Source: Anisakis pegreffii (lineage: Eukaryota; Nematoda; Chromadorea; Rhabditida; Anisakidae). Taken from it: a stretch of 64,000 nucleotides of DNA. The position numbers were made by a program, and so were the translations under genes. The notes beneath the pieces are model-generated. The model saw nothing but the letters and a program-made list of their open reading frames with translations, was not told the DNA's origin and ran no database searches. Location of the stretch: the NCBI GenBank assembly GCA_035041965.1, contig JAPYMA010000823.1:32126-96125 (forward strand). The letters run 5' to 3'. Of the stretch, positions 43,975 through 55,494 are shown one piece after another (position 1 is the stretch's first letter; each line of letters opens with the position of its first letter).

Positions 43975-44200
43975 GCGAGTGGAATTGATATAAAGTATGA
44001 TGTGAATGATTGTGTGTATATGGATTCGTGAATGTTTAAGAGGAGATACGAATAATCTTTAATCGGCCGTATTATCTCGTCGGTGATGGCGCAAACATTC
44101 TTAGAAGAATCTGCGTTGGATTTGAATGCAGTCGGAACATTCTAGCAATCTAACAATAAGCATCTTATCCACCTTAAAGAAATCCGACTTGTGTGCATGT
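43975..44200 (-). repeat. Segmental duplicate overlapping the exon of the unidentified gene, copy 1
   Basis: The interval shares GAATTGATATAAAG-like, GTTCGTGAATGTTTAA, GAGATACGAAT, TATTATCTC, and TCTGCGTTGGATTTGAAT blocks in order with 44708-44952. It contains most of the coding frame 43769-44141. Confidence 0.8.
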
Positions 44201-44707
44201 GGAATTTGTATCACTTCCATACTTCATATCACTTCCACTTCCCAAGTGAAGAAAATTCTTCAGCAATAATACAAGAAACTGAACGTTTGAGGAGAGAGCA
44301 AACCGGAAAGAGTAGATGCGGTGTAAAGGGTCGGTATGCGGTAAACATTCTCCAGTGATCATTACGTAAGAATATTGTAAATCCAACCAAATATCCAATC
44401 AGTTCTGGACATACAATGGCTCTAATTCGCAGCCATACGGTTGCAGAAATTTCAGTCAAACTCAATGTATAAATATTCAAACACATAAAATAAATCACGA
44501 ATAAATTTTGCAGAGAATCAAAAACTCAATACATACAAATAAACTATAAATAATAATAAAACTCAATAATAAAACAAATACATTAATAATAAGCTCAAAC
44601 TCATACAGATTTTTAATGACTGTGTTAATAATACATATAATGATACATATAAATAATAAAACTTAATCAAACTCAACAAATAAAAATTTTATAGAGAATC
44701 AAAAACC

Positions 44708-44952
44708 GCAAATGGAATTGACATAAAGCATGATGCGAATGGTCGTGTTTATATGGGTTCGTGAATGTTTAACAGGAGATACGAATGATCAACAGGAGAT
44801 ACAAGATACGAATGAATGATACTTAATCGGCAGTATTATCTCTTCAGTGATGACACCAACATTTTTTAGAATCTGCGTTGGATTTGAATTGAATCCGAAA
44901 GTTCTTGGAATCCGAGAATCTTATTCACCTCAATGAAGTCTTGTGTCGTAGC
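44708..44952 (-). repeat. Segmental duplicate, copy 2 (decayed)
   Basis: Second copy of 43975-44200, about 730 bp away. It has extra GGAGATAC units and several indels, and its reading frame is lost, so it is a dead partial exon duplicate. Confidence 0.8.
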
Positions 44953-46012
44953 TAATGAATATTTATGTTCAGTGATTTTTTCACGCAAATTTTCTTCAAT
45001 CTTAGCAGATCACGGATCAATCGTCGAACCAAAGCTACACAAAATTATGGCTTAGCTTATATGAACTTGTTTTGAATTCAAATCTGTGGCTAAAACGTTT
45101 AATTCCATATTAAATTTCGCTATTGGTGAGAGCAGATTTCACTGAATGTTGGTGACTTAAGATTAGTAACGATTCAGCTTCTCTTATATAACAAATCATC
45201 AGATTTGCGCACACACACTGACTTGCAAACGCTTTGATTAGGAACAACGAAATCTGTCTTTTTCGCACGGAATCCCTTAGGAGATTGAAGTTTCAGTGAA
45301 GAATATTGAATATTAATATTCAATGGTAACTGGAATTAATCAGCAGCACGCAATAAAGTTTAACGGCACTCAATCAGTTGAAAGCGCATGCATTATGCAG
45401 TATGAGACTGTTGGGAAACAATTAAAAGCTTCTCGAAATTTGTAATATTATATTCTTCTCAGAAATATGTTCTCAGGAATGCGCTCGTATGAGAATAAAT
45501 TTTTCCTGGTACGAGTTCAGAGAGACATCAGCAGACTATCAATCAAAACGATTGTAGAACGCTATCATTAGTTCATCCATCTGCAAACTGCAGGAAACAT
45601 CACTTGATATGTGGACGAGAACAACTGCGTTGAAAGTGAAGAGTGAAACTTGTTCCAAATATAGCATGCACATGGATTGCTCTATCACGTCTAGTACTTG
45701 ATTGAATCGCGTGAATTCTGTGGCTTGTATGAATTGCAGATAAAAACGAATAATTAAATATTGAGATTAGTTTTAAGAAAATGGGACAGCTTAAGTGCAA
45801 TGGAAATGAGATCGATCATGCTATAGTTCGGTGACCATATTGTTGGGGTTTTTATTTCTTGAAAGCACGTGCAGTTATCGATTGTTCCTTGATGGAGTTG
45901 TTTCTTTTTTTTTGAGGCGAGAAGAGCTAAAAATTGTTTGCAGCGTACGAACAGATGATTGATACCCATTCTTACTTGATAATTGCCATTCTCTTAGGCT
46001 GCATTCTGCAAA

Positions 46013-46109
46013 CTAGTGTGCTGCGGGAGTCAGAGATTTTCGAGGCCCCCGTCCCCGAATCCTCATCTCTGACTTTTTCTGCGTCCTCACAACGCACTGC
46101 TGTCAACTA
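46013..46109. mobile_element. GC-rich non-autonomous element family 3, copy 2 (internally deleted)
   Basis: Starts CTAGTGTGCTGCGGG and ends CGCACTGCTGTCAACTA, matching the ends of 39296-39575. The interior is reduced to one GAGGCCCCCGTCCCCGA core. It abuts the stop codon of the candidate exon 46110-46310 and lies 430 bp past the carboxylesterase gene. Confidence 0.55.
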
Positions 46110-46543
46110 CTAAAAAGACTCTTTGCCATCCACCAGAAATCGTTCAATCAACGGATACATTTTAGGAGCTAGCAACAAATTAGGTTTCAAATAAGACACA
46201 TTGAATTCATCGTTCGGATGTATATTTAGGATGGATGCTAGATATCCGTGAATCTCAAGGAGATCTATAAACTTGCGCTTGCAGATGGTCACATTTGAAA
46301 AAATTACTTGCTGACGACTGATTATATCAATTCGCAAGAAAAAAAATTGTCATTTTAATCTGATAAATTTTACAAACATCAGTAAAACATTGATATACAC
46401 CATTGTACAGCGGTACAACGAATCATTTCACACAAATTTACATCATCTAAGAAATTCACTTCAGTATCGAAACTGAACGATTTGATGCGATTGCATCAAA
46501 GATCGCATTAGATCATAAAGTATTATCCATCCTTTAGTTATCA

Positions 46544-49500
46544 TTATATGATTCTCTCATAGTGACGTCTTTTTTCGTAATTATAACAAAGCATCACGCA
46601 TGTTATCAGCAATATAATACCGAGTATAACAGCCACCAGAACGGCTATCCAAAAATACAGGTTCCAATTGCCTGAAATTAAAAGTTACGATAATGACCTG
46701 AATTGATGACGGAAATAGATTTGCATCATTGGAACAACATGAAACTTCACTTACAACATCTTAGAGTAAGATGAAGTGGTAAGCAAATCTCTAAGCTCAA
46801 TATAAAATCGTCGAAAAGCTTTTTTGCTAATCTATTTACGAAAATTTCAGTGAAAATATGACTTCGTGATAGAAATTCTCTCGTCTATCATCTTGAAAAT
46901 AAACGATTATATGTTTGTCAGGGATCTTCAAGGAATAGTATTCCATATAATGTGCGATATTTTTATAGTGCTTAATGCAAGTTCTGAGCAATAAATAAAA
47001 TAGAATGTGAAAAATGGCAGAGAGAAGAATGCGAGAAAAAAAGACATTTAAAAAATATATGTGTTTGCTTCTTTCATGAAACAGTGTGCACTAGAAGATG
47101 TCAAAGAATGCAATAGACTTGAAATTCATATTTCGATAAATTTTTATCGGTTGTTCCACTATGAAATTAAAGGTTTTGATAGATAATTGAATGCGATAGA
47201 TAATCGAACCAGCTTGCATTACAGTCAGATGTCGTAATATGAGAATTTTCTCGCTAAATCAAGCTCAAAGAAAATGTTGCCGAACTGAACTTTCAGATTG
47301 GATTGAGCGCGTGCCATTTGGTCGATGTATAAATTTAAAAACGCATCCAGACCAAATTCAGGTAAGTGATCTAGTTCACCCGATTGGATTTCGCAATTCC
47401 AACGTCATTGCGAAAACGAGGCGACAAATAGAGGAAAATAATGAAAATGTATGTTTCAACGACATTACCCACCTTGGTTAGGTGGTCCGATTGTATGTGG
47501 ATCTTTTCCATCGGAGCCTCCATCGAACATCTCTTCTGGTAGCATATCCTGGAGTGTTTTTATGCTTCGACTCAACGCTTCGGCTGTCATTTTTCCCAGA
47601 AAATCCGTATCTTCGAGAAATTGCATCATTTCAGGATTATGTCACACTGATGCTGTCATTCTGTATCAAGAATTGAAGCGATTCCCGTTCACTGATTCTG
47701 TCAAGCATCCCACCGCTATCCCTTAAATTACTCACTTTGAATTGGCCTTGTGAGATGCGGAAACATTCAAATGCACTGAAGGTGATGCAACCGAAAACAA
47801 TTTCATGGGCAATGAGTGAATACCATCAACAATACCGTTCATACAGGAACGGCGGTATTGAGTTTATCGCTAAATTTATGAAAACATATAGTATGAAGAT
47901 ATTTCTCATACCTGAACGCAGTACCATTCCATAAATTCAAAGCACTTCTGTGATAGCCATTCCGCATGCCAGGCATATGATTTTCCTCATCGAAATCGAC
48001 CACAAAGAAATTGTCATCGCTCGGTGAATACGGAATCCATTTTGGTTCACCTTCTATTGATGGATCACCATTATTAACAAAATTCACAAACAACTGTGAA
48101 TATTTCACTCGAATCACATCATCTTTCGGCGTGAACACTCCTTTATGTATACCCATTATGTAAACCTGGAATCAGTTCAGAAAACATGGATTACTAGAGT
48201 AAACTTAGATTGTTTCTTTTTCTTTACTACAGATTCGTATATGTGACCAGTGACGCTTTTGCTCCAGTCAAACTGTTCTTTTACGGGAGTAGAACAGAAC
48301 GAAGAAAATAACAGAACAGTTTTACGTAAGGACGCGAAGAGTAGAATAGGACAGAACAACTGAAGGGCGGAATAAAACAGAATAAAACAATTTGCCAAGA
48401 TTTTAAAACACAACACGAGAAATCTGATGACGATTTTACAAATTCAGACGACATTCACCCATAAAATTTTTTTGCAATTTTATTGACTGATCAATGTTGC
48501 TGAATTCATTTTTCGCATCGCACAGATATGGTTTCAACCATTCTTAAGAAATACTTAAAATACTTGTTAGTATATTCAATCGTGTGAAACATTTCCGGTT
48601 CTATTTTTTGAATTGTTTGAAGCCAAAAATAACTTCAGAAAGAAGAAGCATCGATACTGCCCACTGTTCTCATGTTAATCTGTTCATCAAAAGTGGGCAT
48701 AAGTTTAAGGGCACTTTAGCATCACAATTAAATCTATTGATCAGTTCTTGCTGAATAACGAATACCAAAGCATTGTTCTGGAGCAATTTAGAATCACAGG
48801 AATCACAGTCATTAACCGAATAACGATGACCTGAGGTGGGGATATCATATAACAAACGATCATGGACAGTCAGAGTTCGGAATGAACCGGAACAAATGAA
48901 ACTCGATCACAGCTGTAATTGAAAGGTATGTTTCGAGGGCAGTGGGAACGTGAGGTTGAATCTTCTCGTAAATTCTGCTCCAAGAATCCATATTCTCATC
49001 AAATTATCAGCATATAAGCTTACCAAATCTTGAGTATGTGCGGGTGTCATTTTTGCAGGTGGACGCGAGTTTGGATGGAATGCCTTCCCGACGTGACGAT
49101 ATTGGAACTCATATAGAAATGAAGCCAAACCAGCTGAAAGCGATTCATTTCTCATGAGAGGATCAACGAACAGAAGTCGTCATTAACGTCGAATCTTTGA
49201 GGTGAAAACTCAATTTCAGTGATTATAATTAATGATCATCTGCTGTTGTATGATTGAGATTCATTTGGAAATTCTTTGACAACTGTCCTAGTTATTGAAG
49301 TGGGATTCTTTGGGATTAGTAATCATACACTGAATTGAAAAAGTTGAGCAGAACAGTACCATTATTGATGTCTTCACAGCTCAACGCTGAGGGCACAAAA
49401 ATGTTTGTGTCGTCAAATATGTACGGAGCACGTTTAGCTGAAAGAGAAACAGAAAATTAATCAAACGATGAAGTAAATTCAAACAAAACTTCAGAGTGGG

Positions 49501-52500
49501 CGATCATTGGTGAGGAAATAGAACATTGATTCTATTGTTTGTTCTTACCTTTGAAAGTACGTTTGCTTAGCAGAAACTCGTTTAACATTTCTAAATACCA
49601 CCAACAACGATTGAACACAGTTTTGGAGTATCATATAATTAGGAGGCTAGCAGTTCTAGTGCTTGTAATGGGATTGTGAAAGTGCAAAATTCTTGAGAGT
49701 ACGTAAGAATGAAATATGATAGATTTACGGTTGATATATTCCTCGAAACAATCTTTGCATGTTTTGAAATGATTTTTGAATGCCATCTCATAGACAGCCT
49801 TCTCGCACGCAATCCACAGTTGACTTAAATTGACACGCCCATGCGGCTCTAGCAGGAACAATGTGTCATGGAATTCTTTTGATGTACTACCGATCATTAG
49901 ACGAACCGGATGACGCTTCTTCCTCAGGTTGATGGTCGATTCCGGAAGAACCTGTACATAAATTCAAACTGATCATCAGACATCATCTCATCACTTTAAC
50001 ATTACAGTAGATTATTCTCTTTGACAAGAGAGCGAAATTACCACTTGAAGTTACCAAATTACTACGACTTGAAAAATAATTTCTTATCGCGGATACAACA
50101 GTGCAAGGTTTCTCGACCCCCAGGGGTGCGAGATAAGGTTTCATTTTTTAAATTGAATAGGGCGAGGACGCAGTTCAATGTATACACGGTTGCTTTAAAA
50201 ATAATGTAAAGCAGACAATGCTCAATGTTCAATGTTCTCAAGCAGATAAAGTTCAATGTAAAGCAGACAATGCTTTAAAAATAATTCTTTCGGTCGTTTT
50301 CATCCCAGAATGGACTATTGTTGCAGGGAGTGCGAAGGCAACTTAAACTTTTTTGGAGGGTGCGAAGAGCAAAAAGGTTGAGAACCACTTCAACAGTGAA
50401 TCCGGATGATTGATTCATAAATACTTCACTAAAACTGATCATCTGACATCAGCGAATGGATCTGCATTGAAGTTGTTGCAAAGAAATGTAGTAAAAGATA
50501 AACTGACTCCATGAGGTCCATCGATGCATGGCCCGCTAAAAGCAACTCCTTGATCCTCTAAACGTCTCTGTTGTACGATCAACCTTTTCGCATCAACTCC
50601 CCTCAAACACTTCAACACCTTTTCAGTTTGCTTTAAATCATTGAAATTGGTGTTCCAATGAGCACATCCAACTGATGCAGCCAACTGTACACTTGCCATG
50701 CGATTAGTATCTGAAATAAGATAAAGATTTCGAGTAGAATTGAGTTGAAATTCCATCTCGGAAAGGTGTATGAATGCTAAGAATTGGTTGTTTGAGGTTG
50801 GTCATAGTCACTGACCATAAGGCAGCGGTTTCAAGCCTTCTCCACTCATTACGATCGCTTTTGAAAATAACCCCTTCGTTAACGGAGACATTGTGAACTG
50901 AAAATGACTTTGTATGTTTAATTCAGCAAATATTGGAGAGATATCATTGGTGTCATTAATGTTTCAACGTGAGGAATATTCGTGATAGATTGTGATAGTG
51001 AGGAATTGTGAAAATTATGATAGATCTCGGAAATGCTTCAGCTTTTGAAATAAACTGGTTTTTTGGCTTATTGTAGTAATGTTTAAATATTGGTGGACTT
51101 TTGAGTGAGCCAATGCACCTAAAGTTTATGATCATTATTTTCGATTACTGAATGTTTTGACTATCGATTAAATTGATCAGTTTCAATCGATATCGAGAGA
51201 ATTTTCCGTTTGATTTCACTTACAAGATTCACGGTTGTTGCTCCGCTGCTATGCCCCATAATGGTCACCTTGTCCGGACTGCCACCGAATTTTGCGATTT
51301 CTCTTTGAACCCATCGCAAGGCTTCTATCAAATCTGGAACTCTTTTTCCCTGTCCACTGACATTTCATTTTTTCACATTCTACGCAAATTGTTTGTGTCA
51401 TTCGCGATTTTTTAGTGATCAGTGTTTCGAACTATGGACAAAGAATTATTTGGATATCTTTCCAGTATTGCTCTTGCCTTCGTTTCCAAACAGTCAATAG
51501 ACAAAATTAAGCCTAGAATGATTCACTCAATCAGATCTTTCCGATACAATCAATGGTTTCCGATTACCTTTAAAGGCGACGTTTCGGACAGCGGATGATG
51601 GCGCATCTGGGCTCAGGTTTAAGAAACCGAAAGAACCAAGTCGGTAAGCTGGCATAACAAAAAGAACAGAACGATCCTCTGTGAGGAAGTTTTCGATCTA
51701 AAAATTCATATTCAGTTGTTGAATTTCGATATGGAAACTTTGATTTTGCAATAGCAATCACGTTGCAAATTTTCGCAAAGCATTCAGAAAATAATCACTC
51801 ACCAAGAAATGCGGTGGATATAATGATGGCGTATCGTAATCAAAACCTCCACCGTGGATGTAGACTAATACAGAGCAATTGCCATGCCGTAAGCACTTTG
51901 GACTTGTAAGTACGTTGATGAAGAGACAATCTTCTGACATCGGCGTTTTGTTTGGATCGTTCGATGTCGTTCTGAGAGTTGTTTAAGGTGAGAGTGAAAC
52001 TTCTTTGTGACAAATAGTGATTTTTGATTGTTTCGCAATGATTTAAATTAATCTTGATTGCAGCAGTTGGTTGAACTGCTTCAATCACTGCATAATTTAA
52101 TTGTTGAAGTAGTCGGAAAAACATTAATTTTTAATTTGGTTACCAAAACTATCAGTTCATCGGAATTCGATTCCATATGACTTAAGAGGGAAACTGCGAT
52201 CAGAGCAAAACGGCTGCTTACTTAAGAAGTGGATAAAAGGTGTCGAACAGTTACCGAACAGAAATTGATTAATGGAAATATTTTTTGGCGATCAATTTCC
52301 TCCACTCTTTGGTTTGTGTCAGTTCACAATCAAGAGATCATTTTAGTGAAGAAAACTGGTCGCATTGCAAAAGTATTCGGCAAATCAGCAGTGTTCTGAA
52401 GCACTATAAATCCAATAAAAATTCAAAAACTGACGATGAGTTCCAGAAACAGGATTCTCTAAAGTCAGTCGCATCCAACGTTCCACTCCACTTTCGTTTA

Positions 52501-54188
52501 GGCTGAGGATCGCGATATCGTAACTCACCGATTGGAGCTTCCGCATATGGTATACCCAAAAATTGATAGCCCTCAACATTTCCAGATGTTTTCACATATT
52601 TGCCACGAATTTCGCCAGTGCTGAAATATATCCACACAAATTTAAAATCGTCATTATATGCAATCAACCAAAACTGAAGAGGAAGTACATTTAATGTCAT
52701 TTTCAGTGTCATTTTAATGTCATTTAACGTCATTTTTTATGCATTTCATTAATTGTAACTTATTGCAATTAATAAAGTAATTAGCAATTCGAGAATAATT
52801 AGCAATCGGCGTACTATCTTTTGATGGCATTTCATTCTCAAATATCATACTTTATAAGGAACAATCTTGATAGTTGTTAGCAAGTTATGCTCATCATTCT
52901 TGTTTATTTGGTATTGTGATGTATGACTTCCGCGTTTTATATTGATAAAAGGTACAAACTAGTAATAACAGCAGAAGATGAATAGATGTACTCATTGACG
53001 TTCAGTCGATCGATTGACATCTAAGAGTTCAATTTTCAAGTTTCAAATGAACAATGATTGCTCTAGCATTTACAAGCTTCCTAATCAAGATTCATGATGG
53101 GTTTGCTTTTCAAGTGCACTGTTTGTGACACTTATCATCAGGCAACAGTCAGTGATAGGACCAAAGCTGATTAGGTGCGATCAACAACAGTTGAGCTGTA
53201 CGGACAAGTAAAGTTAACAGTCTTATTTATGATCATCGCCCTATTGCAGTATATTTGCTACCACTGATTCATGATTCTCTAATCAATAATTATCAATTTC
53301 ATGCAATCATTGCAACATTAAAGTTCAAGTCGCAGTCTGAAATGCTCTCGCAATCACTATTCTTGTAACTTGATCTCTAGTGACTAAAATGAGAAAAGAA
53401 GATGAATGAATATTTGTTTCACAGGATCCATACGAAAATCATGTATGGATATCTTTGTCTAGAGCAGTGTTTTTCGTAGGGAGAAATAACCTCCTGGAAG
53501 ATAACGGGGGGGGGGAGGGGGTATCACGAAGTTAACTGAGAGTATAAATGAACTTGGTCATAAATTTCAGTTTTTTATGGCTGACGAATGCTTTTTTTTC
53601 CGTTGAATCTGGTTGTCAATTGCTGACGACAAGATTCTATTCTCTATGTAATGATGAATAAAGTTCTAAAAACACTTGTTTCATTTCTGTAATTGATAAC
53701 TAAAGTTCTGAACACACTTATTCCAATCCAGAAAAGTAATTTTGTTCCCGTCGCCGAGGACTTCCCTGTCGGTTGTCGATTTTCTCTTGACGTTATGCGG
53801 AGAAATAGTGAATTCTTGTAGAGGGATGGGAGGAGAGCGGGGGGGGAGGGAATAATTACACTCTGTTACATCATTGAAGGGGAAAATGGAGCTTTTAAGC
53901 TCCAGAAACACTGGTCTATGATTATATTCACTTTTCACCGTCAACTGAATGATTTGGCAGGCATATCGCACTGAAAACATTGGACCAAGAAAAACATTGG
54001 CAAACAACATTTAATTTTAAACAAATTTCAGACTAACTCGATGTCGATTCAAAAAACGAGCACCTTAACAGACATTACCTTAATTTTATCGGCGTAAAAT
54101 CATCATCAGCTTCAAGAGCCACAAGTCGAGAGAATAGAGCGATTGCGATGATGATTACGATAAAAACTGCTTTCATCCAAAGATTCAT
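46544..54188 (-). CDS. Type-B carboxylesterase, secretory signal and C-terminal membrane anchor, complete
   Basis: Thirteen exons, in coding order: 54079-54188, 52435-52620, 51803-51971, 51568-51697, 51224-51333, 50816-50897, 50508-50710, 49729-49951, 49360-49437, 49024-49133, 47925-48165, 47473-47610 and 46544-46671. They give about 635 residues with consistent phases. Exon 1 codes a signal peptide ([12 protein letters not shown]). The oxyanion loop HGGGF is in exon 3. The nucleophile elbow GHSSG (Ser about 227), acid GSTSKE (Glu about 356) and base in PAHTQDL (His about 463) complete the serine-hydrolase triad. SEDCLFIN and GIPYAEAP are family signatures. The last exon codes [18 protein letters not shown] and a basic tail, so the enzyme should sit in a membrane with its catalytic part outside or in the lumen. 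It should hydrolyse ester bonds; the natural substrate is unknown. The exon 11-12 join is the least certain: exon 11 could run to 47912. Confidence 0.9.
50103..50390 (-). mobile_element. hAT-like non-autonomous element, copy 3, in a carboxylesterase intron
   Basis: On the minus strand it starts AAGTGGTTCTCAACC and ends in GGTCGAGAAACCTTG, imperfect inverted termini. Its first 120 bp match 30538-30660, and GCACCC/CGCACTCCC motifs recur. It lies in the intron between the exons ending at 50508 and starting at 49951. The interior has duplicated GCAGACAATG/AAAGTTCAATGT segments and no transposase. Confidence 0.65.
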
Positions 54189-54336
54189 TTTACAGCATGG
54201 ATAGCAATAGATTATCATATGTTACGTCGATGTGAACAGTTATTTTGTACGATTGAGAGGTGATATGCACATATTTATATATGGGAGAGTGACATTCATA
54301 AGTGACGATGCGATGCACAACAACAAGACAAAATAA

Positions 54337-54381
54337 GTGCATTGTTTGCGTTATCACGAGTTGATAAAGCAAACAATGCAC
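54337..54381. repeat. Near-perfect 20-bp hairpin, 5-nt loop, upstream of the carboxylesterase start
   Basis: GTGCATTGTTTGC (54337-54349) pairs exactly with 54369-54381. After one mismatched pair, TTATCA (54351-54356) pairs with 54362-54367, leaving the loop CGAGT. It lies about 150 bp upstream of the carboxylesterase ATG, in the likely promoter or 5' region. Confidence 0.9.
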
Positions 54382-54731
54382 CTTTGATGCCACTATCAAT
54401 AACTTTGGACGTTTTATATGTACCGATTGATCATGTTCCAATATGAAGTGAGTTTTAATCGGAACTGTCTGAAAAGCGAAAGTATACAATGGGTTCAGAA
54501 AACTCCGGCCACTCATCCACATTCGGTGATCACTTCGAGTGCAGGAGTTTCATGCATTTGTTCTATTCATCACTTGGACTTGTTAGATCATCATTTCTTC
54601 CAATCAAACTTTGTTATTTCTAGCTTCACTCTTGCTCATCCAACTCGTACTTTACTTACACTAGTGCTATCACTAGTCATCACTGAATTCTATAAGCAGA
54701 AAATTAATACATCAAAATGAATTAAATATAT

Positions 54732-55019
54732 TTATTCATAACATTGCGAAAACTCTGGAACGTTTTGATCGTTTATGCCGAATGAACAGTTATTTTGACA
54801 ACGAACTGAATAATTCCCAGATATTCCTCTGTAGAACAAATTATTTGAATTCGATTCGAAGAAAATTTGAATCTGAATGATACGAGAAGTCTGAGGTGCA
54901 GTAACAGTTTGAAACCTAGCATTGTTGAAAACAGTGCGATTCCAAACCACAGTTTGATTATTGGATTGAACGAAATTTAGTGAAGTATTATGAAGTTGGA
55001 ATAAACGGCACACATCAAG
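54732..55019 (-). CDS. Intact cysteine- and Asn-glycosylation-rich terminal exon beside the VWA pseudogene
   Basis: After a TTGTTTCTAG acceptor, a 95-codon frame runs to TAA at 54732. It begins LDVCRLFQLHNTSL and holds several N-X-S/T sites (NTS, NQT, NRT, NYS, NCS) and four cysteines near its start and end, as in a secreted or luminal domain. The corresponding place in the distal duplicate (about 60660-61045) is recognisable but full of stops. It may be a last exon read from the proximal copy, joining in phase 0 to a GTGTGC donor near 55508, or belong to another transcript. Family not recognised. Confidence 0.45.
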   Translation of the reverse strand, partial: LDVCRLFQLHNTSLNFVQSNNQTVVWNRTVFNNARFQTVTAPQTSRIIQIQIFFESNSNNLFYRGISGNYSVRCQNNCSFGINDQNVPEFSQCYE

Positions 55020-55494
55020 CTAGAAACAATCAGATACGACAAGAATAAAAACAGGCAGACTCAAATCATTAAGGAAAAAGGATTTGGTATGTGGAAGGTG
55101 GTCATTTATTCGTTGGAGATAAACAATCGCATTCGACGGAAAACACACGTAAATGAGCAGAAGCTAGTTCACTTGAGACATTTTCGTTCCGTGAACAGTT
55201 CTGTGATTCCACGAGACCGTTTTAATCATCGATCAACTTATGATCTATAGGTTAAATTATTGAATGGCCATGAGATGATGTGGTCTGATATTATTAATAA
55301 CCGATGTCATAAATGGTAATTTCCATATTTTCATTGGTCAGTTGAGCATTTGAAAATTGTTTAATGCTAAATTTCGATCTGACTATCGGATTAGACTGAG
55401 ATTACATGCGTATATCCTCCTGCCTTATAATGCTTAACCGAAGAAGCGATTGGGAGAAATTTGGAGTAGTATAAGGAAAAAACAATGTAAAGCA

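Larger units (their letters stand above)
42754..46310 (-). pseudogene. Unidentified minus-strand gene, several exons, apparently decaying
   Basis: Exon-like blocks on the minus strand are: 46110-46310 (after a CGTCAG acceptor, includes NVTICKRKFIDLLEIHGY); about 45780-45969; 44229-44430 (includes CPELIGYLVGFTIFL); 43769-44141; 43641-43728 (FSPILGHLLPPLVRAA, TTTGTCAG acceptor, GTAAAC donor); and 42754-42881. Block 43769-44141 is a single 124-codon frame from a GATTGCTAG acceptor to a GTTAGC donor, broken by one TAA at 43920-43922. The next block does not match its splice phase, a second sign of decay. The last block (42754-42881, TTTCAG acceptor) codes a membrane segment, LTAVILVVLFFMICICTC, plus a short basic tail and TAA. 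The order suggests a type I membrane protein. I do not recognise the family. A misread base or more than one gene could also explain the breaks. Confidence 0.4.

Noticed and set aside
47239..47481. Plus-strand 80-codon frame
   Set aside because: It lies in a carboxylesterase intron and on the complement of exon 12, with no homology or splice context.
54190..54522. 110-codon minus-strand frame upstream of the carboxylesterase
   Set aside because: It runs through the palindrome and promoter region, has no recognisable domain, and stops just before the true ATG in another frame.
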